A stretch of DNA of 64,000 nucleotides. Source: a bacterium. GTDB taxonomy: Bacteria; Zhuqueibacterota; Zhuqueibacteria; Zhuqueibacterales; Geothermadaptataceae. The notes beneath the pieces were generated by a model. The model was not told where the DNA came from. It made no database searches and saw nothing but the letters and a program-made list of their open reading frames with translations. The translations under genes and the position numbers were made by a program. The stretch is from NCBI GenBank assembly GCA_024275575.1, contig JAJRYV010000134.1, positions 62,001 through 126,000 on the forward strand, in the 5' to 3' direction. Each line of letters begins with the position of its first letter. Position 1 is the first letter of the stretch. Shown here one piece after another: positions 1 to 8,021 of the stretch.

Positions 1-1470
1 ATCGTGGTCAATACTTTTGCCGCAGGCAAGACTGTCTATTCCGGTGCGCTGCCCGGCATTTACGCTGATCCGGCGTGGAACTGGCCGCTGAACTGGCAGC
101 ATTTTATCGTCAATGCGGTTGAATGGACCAGCCATGATAATTACCTGACCGAGATCGGTTTTTGGCCAAAGGGCAACCGCTCGGCTTTTGTTTTTTCCAG
201 TGATACGGAAACCCCGGACATGGCCACTGCTGTGCCGCTTATTCTCGACTTGTTCAGCGAGCTGGGTTTGAAAAATTATGGCACTTTTTACGTTGTCGGA
301 CAGGCCGGTGGGGATGAGGGCACGCAAGGCGCTGTTGAACATCCGCAGGTCGTGCAAATGATCGCCGCGCGCGGCAGCGAAGTCGCCGGCCATGGCGACG
401 TGCACACCGGTTTCCTACAAGGTACGTTGGTCGATCAACAAACGCGGTTACAGGCGATGGTGGATATTCTCAACCCGTTACTGGCGCCATATGGCGAAGT
501 CTGTCGCGGTTTTCGCGCCCCGCATGTGGATTTCACCCGCGAGACCTTCGAAGCCGCCAAACGGGTCGGTCTGCTTTATGAAAGCAGCGATATCGACGTC
601 TGGTCCGAAACCACTTTCCCGACGTTCAACAAAATCTGGGAAGCGACGCCGACCATGCCTATGGACTGGTTTCTCTTCGAGCATTTTAAATTATCCGACT
701 CCATCGCGCTTGAAATTTTCACCGACAAATTTGAATACACCTATGCCAAACGCAGCATGTTCAACATGCTGACGCACCCCTGGGTCATCGACGGGCATCT
801 CGAAGTGCTGCGGGATCTGCTGCAGGCTGCCATGGGCAAAAACGACGTCTGGATGGTGCGGCAGGATAGATTGATCGAATGGTGGCGGCAACGGTTCAAA
901 TTGTTGCTGGTCAATTCTGTTCGCGCGGGCACACGCCTGCGGATGCACATTGCGAATTCCGGCGATCAGACCGTGATCAATGCCGCTGCGCTGTTGCGCC
1001 TGCCGGAAGGCAGTGCAGCGGAAAATGTGCAAGTCCGCCTGGCGGGGCAGACATTGGAAATACGCAACCGCCGTCATAATGAAATGGATTTTATCGTCGC
1101 GATTATTCCCATGATCAGCGCCGGTGATACCGTGATGATTGAGTTTAGCGGTCTTACCCCCACTTCAGTAAAATCATTTAAATCCGGGGCGCTGAAACCG
1201 TTTAAAATTTACCAGAATTTCCCCAATCCATTTAATCCGGAAACGGAGATTCCATTTGATCTCGAAAATGAGGAATATGTCCGTCTGACCGTCTTTGATG
1301 TGCAGGGGCGGCAAGTTACAAACTTGCTGGATGAGCACATAAAAGCCGGGCGGCATTCCGTCGTTTGGAATGCCGGCGATGAACACCCGAAACCGGCCAG
1401 CGGTTTGTATCTGGCGAGAATGCAGGCCGGCGGACAGACGAAAAGCATAAAGTTATTGTTGCTGAAATAA
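1..1470 (+). CDS. Secreted polysaccharide deacetylase with T9SS sorting domain (5' partial)
   Basis: The reading frame is open from the first base of the window, so the N-terminus lies upstream. Numbering from the GTG at position 4, residues 1-45 look like the end of a glutamine-amidotransferase-like or ThuA-like domain (NWQHFIVNAVEW). A NodB-like deacetylase core follows: SDTE at 66-69 takes the place of the usual catalytic/metal Asp motif, HGDVH at 130-134 supplies the metal-binding histidines, and RGFRAPH at 168-174 corresponds to the RxPxG-type motif. The last 90 residues are a type A sorting domain starting at FPNPFNP and ending in KSIKLLLLK, which implies export through the outer membrane by T9SS. 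The family removes acetyl groups from chitin, peptidoglycan or xylan; the substrate here cannot be told. It lies upstream of two other secreted proteins. Confidence 0.82.
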   Translation: MVVNTFAAGKTVYSGALPGIYADPAWNWPLNWQHFIVNAVEWTSHDNYLTEIGFWPKGNRSAFVFSSDTETPDMATAVPLILDLFSELGLKNYGTFYVVGQAGGDEGTQGAVEHPQVVQMIAARGSEVAGHGDVHTGFLQGTLVDQQTRLQAMVDILNPLLAPYGEVCRGFRAPHVDFTRETFEAAKRVGLLYESSDIDVWSETTFPTFNKIWEATPTMPMDWFLFEHFKLSDSIALEIFTDKFEYTYAKRSMFNMLTHPWVIDGHLEVLRDLLQAAMGKNDVWMVRQDRLIEWWRQRFKLLLVNSVRAGTRLRMHIANSGDQTVINAAALLRLPEGSAAENVQVRLAGQTLEIRNRRHNEMDFIVAIIPMISAGDTVMIEFSGLTPTSVKSFKSGALKPFKIYQNFPNPFNPETEIPFDLENEEYVRLTVFDVQGRQVTNLLDEHIKAGRHSVVWNAGDEHPKPASGLYLARMQAGGQTKSIKLLLLK

Positions 1471-1572
1471 GGAAAAAACACCCCATGGGCCCATGAGGTA
1501 CTTTAGATTTAATCGTTGTTTTTTTTTAAACCAACATATTTTAAATCAAAAAAGTCAGGAGGGTTTTTAAGG

Positions 1573-3945
1573 ATGACAAATCAAAATTGTTTTGGATGGG
1601 GAAAAACTGCAAAGCAGGTGGTGCGGGCAATCGTTTTACTCTGTGCTTATATGTTGATTTTATTCGTGAATGACATTTCTGCTCAGGATCCACGTTCCTG
1701 GCAACATGGCGTCGATTTTGTGCCTCGGGGCAATGGTAATTACTGGCTCATCTGGGGTAGTTCCGGCAATCCGCCAACGGGCGAAGATCAAACCGGCAGT
1801 TGGATTCATGATATTTATTACTCGAACATCAACCCCGCCAATCCGGTCATCAGTCCGGTAACACTGATTTCCAAACCAGAAGCGCAGGAACCGCCAAGCT
1901 CCGCCGCCTCCGATGCAGGCACGATTTATATCACTATGGAAGACGGATGGAACGCCCAGAACTCTATCGCACAGCGTTACGGCGTCTATTCACAAAATGA
2001 TTTGAGCGACGTCATGCCCTATCCGCAAATGGTGCTCGATGGCGGTCATTCCGGGCACGTCGCCGCAGTGGGTTCCGATTTTGTCGTGGTTTATTCCGAC
2101 GGCTGGATCACCGGCGGCGGTTATGTCAATAACGGCTCCGGCGACGATATCTATGTGGAAGTCTACAATCAGAACGGCGTTTGGCAACGCACCGACGACG
2201 TCATTCTCGGCGCCACTCGCGACGACTGGCCGCTGATCGCCGGATCGAACAACCGGGCGTTGATGCTCTGGGAACAGGTCGTTGCCGGACAGGATTATTC
2301 ACCAATTTTATATGCCGTTTACAATCCGGCGAACGGTTCGCTGGTCAAGCAGCCGACGCAACTGGAAAACTGGGTCGGTTTTTATGCTTATGATGTGCAA
2401 TACCTGCCCACTATCAACCGCTTTCTCGTTGTTGGCAGTTATTGGGATGGTGGCGGTTTTGCCTATCTCATCGATAACAGCGGCACGGTGGTCACCAACG
2501 ATCTCAGCCTGCCGGACATCCCCAAAGAAGCGCAACTTGCTGTGCGCCAAACCGCCAATGGCCTGAAGGTCGCTTATCCGCGCTATCCCAGCGGTCTCGC
2601 CGTGCTCAAAGTCACCAGCTCCAGCATTTCACTCGATCAGGAAATCAACGACAGCTACCAATGGCAACAGCCACTGGGCATCGACGGCATTTTTGTGGAT
2701 GACGACAATGTTTATGTGGTGGCGCTTTCACAATCAGGGCTGGTGGAAAAGCATTTTTCGTTAAACGGTTCCGGCGGAACCAGCCCCAAACTGGCTACCG
2801 GTATTATCAACAACGTCGGCAGTTCCTGGAAGACGGTTAATCTTTCACAAAGCTATAACTCGATGGTCGTCGTCTGCTCGGCAAACTATTCATCATCCGA
2901 TGACCCGGCGGTTGTGCGTGTGCGCAATGCCTCCGGCAGCAGTTTTCAGATGAAGGTGCAGAATCCCGGCGGGACATGGCTCAGCGGTTACAAGGTACAT
3001 TATACAGTCGTTGAAGAGGGCGTGTACAGCCAGGCTGCGGACGGTGTGCAAATGGAAGCTATGAAAACCACTTCAACGATCACCGATCGTAAATATTCGT
3101 GGAGCGGTCAGTCCCTCTCTTACAGCAATTCTTACAGCTTTCCCGTGGTTGTTGGGCAGGTCATGAGCGCCAATGATGCAGATTGGTCGGTTTTTTGGGC
3201 GCGCGGCAGCAGCCGGGGAAACCCGCCTAGTTCATCCCGGCTCTATGTCGGCAAACACGTGGGTGAAGATTACGACAAAACGCGCGCCAATGAAACGCTT
3301 GGTTACATCGTTATCGAAGCCGGCAACGGCAGCATCGACGGGGTGAGCTATACCGCAGCCACGGGTAGCGATATCGTGCGCGGTATTGCCAGTTCGCCGC
3401 CATATACTTATTCCCTGAGCGGTTTGGCTTCCGCCAAGGTGGCTGTGGTTAGCCCGGCCGCTATGGACGGCGGCGACGGCGGCTGGCCGCAGCTCTACGG
3501 CAGCACGCCATTGACAGCCTCGAATCTCAAGCTGGCGATCGATGAAGACCAGATCGGGGATTCCGAGCGCTGGCACACGACGGAGCAGGTGGCCTACATT
3601 GTTTTCAGCTCCAGTGTGGCAAAAACCGGTGGTTTGCAGGAAGCTGAAGAAACGCTCTCGACTCAGCCAAACGATTTTCGTCTGCTGCAAAATTACCCGA
3701 ATCCGTTCAATCCATCCACCAATATTCGTTTTAGCCTGCCGGTAGATGGGCGCGTCACCCTGGGCATTTTTGATGTGCGCGGCCGGCAGATCGCAACCCT
3801 GGTTGACGGCAGGTTGCAAGCCGGTAACCATAATATAATCTGGAACGCGGCTGCGGGAAATCAGGCCGTGGACAGCGGTTTATACATCGCCAGGTTGCGT
3901 AGCGGCGGCCGGGTGAAGAGTATTAAATTGCTGTTAATTAAATAA
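1573..3945 (+). CDS. Secreted T9SS-sorted protein, EAQEP paralog family, copy A
   Basis: This encodes 790 residues from ATG 1573, chosen because a strong GGAGG lies about 12 bases upstream and the signal peptide begins there; an in-frame ATG at 1516 would add an implausible leader. The signal peptide ends near DISAQ. Residues about 45-410 form a repeat-rich beta region, probably a propeller, with markers KPEAQEP, ITMEDGWN and GGHSGHVAAVG shared with the gene at 4190 and, more weakly, the one at 16934. A second module at about 440-690 is absent from both paralogs and contains ETLGYIVIEAG and AIDEDQIGDSERWHTTEQ. The final ~85 residues, from NYPNPFNP, are a sorting domain. I do not recognise a catalytic site; a glycan-binding or hydrolytic surface protein is plausible but unproven. 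Confidence 0.8.
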   Translation: MTNQNCFGWGKTAKQVVRAIVLLCAYMLILFVNDISAQDPRSWQHGVDFVPRGNGNYWLIWGSSGNPPTGEDQTGSWIHDIYYSNINPANPVISPVTLISKPEAQEPPSSAASDAGTIYITMEDGWNAQNSIAQRYGVYSQNDLSDVMPYPQMVLDGGHSGHVAAVGSDFVVVYSDGWITGGGYVNNGSGDDIYVEVYNQNGVWQRTDDVILGATRDDWPLIAGSNNRALMLWEQVVAGQDYSPILYAVYNPANGSLVKQPTQLENWVGFYAYDVQYLPTINRFLVVGSYWDGGGFAYLIDNSGTVVTNDLSLPDIPKEAQLAVRQTANGLKVAYPRYPSGLAVLKVTSSSISLDQEINDSYQWQQPLGIDGIFVDDDNVYVVALSQSGLVEKHFSLNGSGGTSPKLATGIINNVGSSWKTVNLSQSYNSMVVVCSANYSSSDDPAVVRVRNASGSSFQMKVQNPGGTWLSGYKVHYTVVEEGVYSQAADGVQMEAMKTTSTITDRKYSWSGQSLSYSNSYSFPVVVGQVMSANDADWSVFWARGSSRGNPPSSSRLYVGKHVGEDYDKTRANETLGYIVIEAGNGSIDGVSYTAATGSDIVRGIASSPPYTYSLSGLASAKVAVVSPAAMDGGDGGWPQLYGSTPLTASNLKLAIDEDQIGDSERWHTTEQVAYIVFSSSVAKTGGLQEAEETLSTQPNDFRLLQNYPNPFNPSTNIRFSLPVDGRVTLGIFDVRGRQIATLVDGRLQAGNHNIIWNAAAGNQAVDSGLYIARLRSGGRVKSIKLLLIK

Positions 3946-4189
3946 AAAAACATGCGACGCACTTGCCCGAACAGCGAATGATGCATTTTATGAGTACTTC
4001 ACTTCTAACACGTAAAGTGCGTCGCACCTTGAATGCGGAGAAACAAGGGAGGTACGATGCACTTCAGCATGCAACTATCGATGCACCTGGGATATACTTT
4101 GATATTTGTTAGAAAAGTGCGTCGCACGTTTGTGAAAACCGGAGCTGTATCAAAATAAAATTTCATCGTACTCATAAACCACCTACTTT
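3946..4189. repeat. Intergenic region with three GTGCG(A/T)CGCAC palindromes
   Basis: The gap between the two paralogs holds ATGCGACGCACTT at 3952-3964 and two copies of the 11-base palindrome GTGCGTCGCAC at 4017-4027 and 4117-4127. TTCTAACA near 4003 and TGTTAGAA near 4108 are also complementary. The same core occurs at 16717-16748 and 44770-44844, so this is a dispersed intergenic repeat. It could fold as RNA hairpins (terminator or mRNA 3' end) or be a REP-like element. Confidence 0.7.
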
Positions 4190-5671
4190 ATGGATTTTAA
4201 AATGCAAATCATCAAATTTCTTCGCAACCTGGTTTTTGCGTTTAGCATCGCAGCGCTATCTTCCTTTTCATTTGCCCAGGATTTGCGTGAGTACCAGCAC
4301 GGCATCGATTTTGTGCCGCTGGTGGATGGTACTTACTGGCTTATCTGGTCGAGCTCGGGACATCCGCCCACTGGCGCCGACCGCAACGGCAGTTGGACCC
4401 ACGATGTTTACACCTCGCATATCGATCCCGCTGATCCGAAAATCGGGCCGAAAATCATCATCGCCAAACCGGAAGCCCAGGAGCCGGCCAGCTCCGCCAT
4501 AAACGATGACGGCCATATCATGATCACCATGGAAGACGGCTGGAATACCGACCGTACCGTCGCCCAACGCTACGGCGTCTACGACAGCGCCCTCAGCCCG
4601 GTTAAAGCCTATCCCAACGATGTATTTGACGGCGGCCATTCCGGGCACGTGGCGGCGGTGGGCAAACATTTCGTGGTTTTCTATTCCGATGAATGGGTCG
4701 ATGGCGGCGGCGTCGATGATCTCGGCTCCGGCGATGATGTTTTGTTGAAAGTTTATGATTCACAGGGGATACTGGAGAAACAGCGCGGTATCGTGGTGGG
4801 GAGCCGCACGCGGGACTGGTGGCCGCTGGTAGCCGGCGGCACAAGCAGGGCGCTGTTGCTCTGGCAACGTTTTGTCGACAACCAGGAGTTTGTCGATCTG
4901 ATGATAGCGGTTTACGACCCCGCCACGGGCAGGATAGAAGCCGGGCCGAAACGCATTGAGCAGCAGGTAAAATACTACACCTATGATGTGCAATACCTGT
5001 CCGGCCCCAGCCGTTTTCTGGTGCAAGGGGCTTTCAAAGCAGGCGGAGGTTTCGCCCACCTCATCGATGAGAGCGGTGATGTCATTGCTTCAGATACGAC
5101 GCTACCCGCTTTGGTTCGGGAAGCACAGCCGGCAATTCGCATGATAAATAGCGCTACAGTCGTACTTTACCCGAGCTATCCCACCGGGTTGATGGCATTG
5201 ACTGTAACCGATTCCAGCATCGCTCTGCACAGTAAAATTTCCGGCGCCTATGCTTGGCAGTACATGGGCACCGACGGCATTTTTCTCGATGACGAAACCG
5301 CCTGGTTCGTTTCTTTTTCGCGCCGGGGTTTGGTAGAGCAGCGCTTTGACAATATGAAGTTAGCAACGGCGATCAATGAAGAAAATTCAGACGAAAAAAA
5401 ATCATTTGAATTCAAACTTGGACAGAATTATCCAAATCCATTTCATGAGCGCACCTGCATTCCCTACTCTTTGAGTAAAGCCGCGTATGTTTCACTCTCG
5501 GTTTTTAATGTACGCGGGCAGGTCGAGGACTTGCTGGCTTTTGGCCGGCAGCAGGCCGGCAGCCATGCTGTGATATGGGAAGCGACGAACCGGGCCGACG
5601 GGGTTTATTTTTATCGCCTGCAAACGGCTGAGGGGTGGACGGATACCGGACGTTTATTGTTATTGAAGTGA
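4190..5671 (+). CDS. Secreted T9SS-sorted protein, EAQEP paralog family, copy B
   Basis: The product has 493 residues from ATG 4190; ATG 4202 is an equally possible start, and neither has a clear Shine-Dalgarno. The signal peptide ends near SFAQ. The mature part closely follows the first ~370 residues of the gene at 1573 (HGIDFVPL, KPEAQEPASSA, ITMEDGWN, GGHSGHVAAVGKHF) but lacks that protein's extra central module, going straight to the sorting domain at about residue 412 (NYPNPFHE, ending in GRLLLLK). The tandem arrangement points to a local duplication. The repeated W/Y-rich strands suggest a beta-propeller, but no Asp-box or known glycosidase motif is obvious. Function unknown. Confidence 0.78.
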   Translation: MDFKMQIIKFLRNLVFAFSIAALSSFSFAQDLREYQHGIDFVPLVDGTYWLIWSSSGHPPTGADRNGSWTHDVYTSHIDPADPKIGPKIIIAKPEAQEPASSAINDDGHIMITMEDGWNTDRTVAQRYGVYDSALSPVKAYPNDVFDGGHSGHVAAVGKHFVVFYSDEWVDGGGVDDLGSGDDVLLKVYDSQGILEKQRGIVVGSRTRDWWPLVAGGTSRALLLWQRFVDNQEFVDLMIAVYDPATGRIEAGPKRIEQQVKYYTYDVQYLSGPSRFLVQGAFKAGGGFAHLIDESGDVIASDTTLPALVREAQPAIRMINSATVVLYPSYPTGLMALTVTDSSIALHSKISGAYAWQYMGTDGIFLDDETAWFVSFSRRGLVEQRFDNMKLATAINEENSDEKKSFEFKLGQNYPNPFHERTCIPYSLSKAAYVSLSVFNVRGQVEDLLAFGRQQAGSHAVIWEATNRADGVYFYRLQTAEGWTDTGRLLLLK

Positions 5672-5717
5672 GAATTTTGAGCCGGGGTGAATAAAATCTG
5701 AGAATTACGAGGAGGAA

Positions 5718-6953
5718 ATGAAGAAAAATTATTACATCGTCGGGCTGATTTTCCTGACATACGCCGTCATTTCATTTTTGACGAACATACTCGGCCCGTT
5801 GATTCCGGACATCATCGATGGTTTTGGATTAAGCCTGACCCTGGCCGCATTTTTACCGTTTTCATTTTTTATCGCCTACGGCGTCATGTCGATTCCCTCG
5901 GGTGTGCTGGTGGAACTCTATGGCGAAAAACCGGTGATGACTGCCGGGTTTTTGTTCGCTTTTGTCGGCGCCGCCGCTTTTGCCGCGCTGTCCAATTATG
6001 AAGCGGCAATTCTGTCGCTGTTCATTATCGGCATCGGCATGGCCATGCTGCAAGTGGCGATCAATCCGCTGCTGCGCGAGGCCGGCGGCGAGGCGCAGTT
6101 TGCGTTTAACTCGGTGCTCGGACAGCTCATTTTTGGGTTGGCTTCCTTTCTCAGCCCGCAGGTCTATTCGCACCTGGTTACCAGCCTGAAAAACGGCGCT
6201 GCCGAACAGGATATCGTCGTGTCCACACTGGCACAGATCGTGCCGGTCAATCTGCCGTGGATCTCACTTTATTGGGTGCTGGCACTGGTTTCGCTGGCCA
6301 TGGTGTTGATCATCGGTTTTTCCCGCCTGCCGAATGTTGCGCTGAAAGACGACGAACGGCCAGGCGGCTGGGCGATGCACAAAACGCTTTTCAGCAATAA
6401 AACCGTCATCCTTTATTTTTGGGCGATTTTTGCCTATGTGGGCACCGAGCAGGGGGTGGCCAACTGGATTTCCAAACATCTCTCGCTCTACCACGGTCTC
6501 GATCCGCAAATAGACGGCGCCAACGTGGTCTCCTATTTTTGGGGCATGATCACGGCGGGCTGCCTGGCGGGGCTGGTTTTTCTCAAGCTCTTTGACAGCC
6601 GACGCGTCCTGATCTTCTTCACCGGCGGGGCGATTATTTGCCTGACTGCGGCGTTGTTCGGGCCTAAAACAGTGGCGCTGCTTTGTTTCCCTGCCGTGGG
6701 TTTGTTCATTTCGGTGATGTGGTCGATCATTTTCTCGCTGGCGCTGAATTCGCTCGATAAACACCACGGCTCATTTTCGGGAATTTTATGCACGGCTATC
6801 GTTGGCGGAGCGGTGGTGCCGTTGGCCATCGGCTGGTTGGGTGATCTCGCCGGTCTGCGCTTCGGCATGTTATTTTTATATGTGACCCTGGGTTACATTT
6901 TCAGCATTGGTTTCTGGGCGAAACCCCTGATTAAAAACAGGACGATTTTTTAG
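5718..6953 (+). CDS. MFS sugar permease, FHS (fucose/glucose/galactose) type
   Basis: This is a 411-residue polytopic inner-membrane protein with about 12 hydrophobic segments. The start is supported by GAGGAGG immediately upstream. The opening segment (LTNILGPLIPDIIDGFGLSL) and the FFIAYGVMSIPSGVLVELYGEKP stretch are typical of proton-coupled fucose/glucose permeases of the FucP/GlcP branch. The ROK-type sugar kinase begins 34 bases downstream on the same strand, so the pair probably imports and phosphorylates a free monosaccharide released by the secreted enzymes. The sugar itself cannot be read from the sequence. Confidence 0.85.
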   Translation: MKKNYYIVGLIFLTYAVISFLTNILGPLIPDIIDGFGLSLTLAAFLPFSFFIAYGVMSIPSGVLVELYGEKPVMTAGFLFAFVGAAAFAALSNYEAAILSLFIIGIGMAMLQVAINPLLREAGGEAQFAFNSVLGQLIFGLASFLSPQVYSHLVTSLKNGAAEQDIVVSTLAQIVPVNLPWISLYWVLALVSLAMVLIIGFSRLPNVALKDDERPGGWAMHKTLFSNKTVILYFWAIFAYVGTEQGVANWISKHLSLYHGLDPQIDGANVVSYFWGMITAGCLAGLVFLKLFDSRRVLIFFTGGAIICLTAALFGPKTVALLCFPAVGLFISVMWSIIFSLALNSLDKHHGSFSGILCTAIVGGAVVPLAIGWLGDLAGLRFGMLFLYVTLGYIFSIGFWAKPLIKNRTIF

Positions 6954-6987
6954 TCTGAATTATTTTGGTTGAAGAGGGAGAGGTGAT

Positions 6988-7836
6988 ATGCTACAGAACA
7001 CTTTTATCGGCGTCGATTTAGGCGGAACTACTGTGACGGCCGGCAGGGTGGAAGGTGCAGCGGTGGTGGAAAAAGAGACCCGGGCAATTACTGCGGACGC
7101 TGCTGTGGAGACGGTGCTGGAGGAAATCATCAGCGCTATCTCGCGGGTCATCACTCCGCAAACCGCCGGCGTCGGTGTCGGCGTTCCCAGCGTCGTCGAC
7201 GTTGAAAAAGGTATCGTCTATTCTGTGGTCAATATCCCCTCGTGGCAAAAAGTGGAGTTGAAAACAATTCTCGAAAAAAGATTTGACCTGCCGGTTTTTG
7301 TCAACAACGACGCCAATTGTTTTGCCGTCGGCGTTAAATATTTTGGCGCCGGCAAAGGCGTCCGCAATCTCGTCAGCATCACCCTGGGCACAGGATTGGG
7401 GGCCGGTATCGTCGTCGACAACCGGCTGTATAACGGCGCCAACTGCGGCGCCGGTGAGTTCGGCTGCATTCCCTATCTGCAGCACGATATCGAGTATTAC
7501 TGCAGCGGCGGCTGGTTTCGCCGGCAACACGGCGTCGAAGGGCGAGAGCTCTGCCGGCGCGCCGAACAGGGCAATGCAGCGGCGCTGAAAATTTTCTCTG
7601 AATTTGGCACGCATGTCGCTTCGGCCATCGCAACAGTGCTCTTCGCCGTCGATCCCGAACTCATTGTTCTCGGCGGTTCCGTCAGCGGGGCATGGCCGTT
7701 TTTTAAAGAATCCATGTGGCGCCGCTTGCGCGTATTTCCATTTCCCCGCACGGTGGAACGTCTGCAAATTACGGTTAATTCGAACACGGATATGGCGGTT
7801 TTGGGCGCAGTCGCCCTTTTTCGTAATTCAAATTGA
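6988..7836 (+). CDS. ROK-family sugar kinase, atypical, zinc motif missing
   Basis: The protein has 282 residues with GGTTV phosphate-binding residues near the N-terminus (FIGVDLGGTTV), the catalytic Asp in VNNDANC, and the glycine-rich TLGTGLGAGIV segment. The start has AGAGGGAGAGG upstream. ROK kinases usually carry an ExGH sugar-binding motif and a CxCGxxGC zinc site. Here the first reads GEFGCIPY, with Cys where His is expected, and the second region reads YYCSGGWF, so the zinc cluster is absent. It is presumably still a hexose or amino-sugar kinase acting in the cytoplasm with the permease upstream. The altered site makes substrate assignment to glucose or N-acetylglucosamine unsafe. Confidence 0.83.
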   Translation: MLQNTFIGVDLGGTTVTAGRVEGAAVVEKETRAITADAAVETVLEEIISAISRVITPQTAGVGVGVPSVVDVEKGIVYSVVNIPSWQKVELKTILEKRFDLPVFVNNDANCFAVGVKYFGAGKGVRNLVSITLGTGLGAGIVVDNRLYNGANCGAGEFGCIPYLQHDIEYYCSGGWFRRQHGVEGRELCRRAEQGNAAALKIFSEFGTHVASAIATVLFAVDPELIVLGGSVSGAWPFFKESMWRRLRVFPFPRTVERLQITVNSNTDMAVLGAVALFRNSN

Positions 7837-7913
7837 GCGATTTTGGCTTTAACAGACTGTTGCTGACGACAAACAGTCAAACTCTTGCAAAACAGTTGCT
7901 TTTAGATTGAGTC

Positions 7914-7967
7914 CGCAGCGCTGCGGCAGGGTTGCTGAACCGCTACCAAATCTATTTTGGATTTGGC
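7914..7967 (+). promoter_or_regulatory. Palindromes in the leader of the TonB receptor gene
   Basis: The 185-base gap before the receptor contains a perfect 14-base palindrome CCGCAGCGCTGCGG at 7914-7927 and an inverted pair CCAAATC/GATTTGG at 7947-7953 and 7961-7967. They lie 54-108 bases ahead of the start codon. They could be an operator, a terminator for the kinase gene, or a leader hairpin; the sequence does not decide. Confidence 0.4.
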
Positions 7968-8021
7968 ATGAATTTGTGAACAAAGATAAGAAGCATATTT
8001 CAAAATAATACGGAGGGCATT

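Noticed and set aside
3232-3831. 199-residue minus-strand frame
   Set aside because: It is antisense to the paralog gene at 1573, with no ribosome site or domain.
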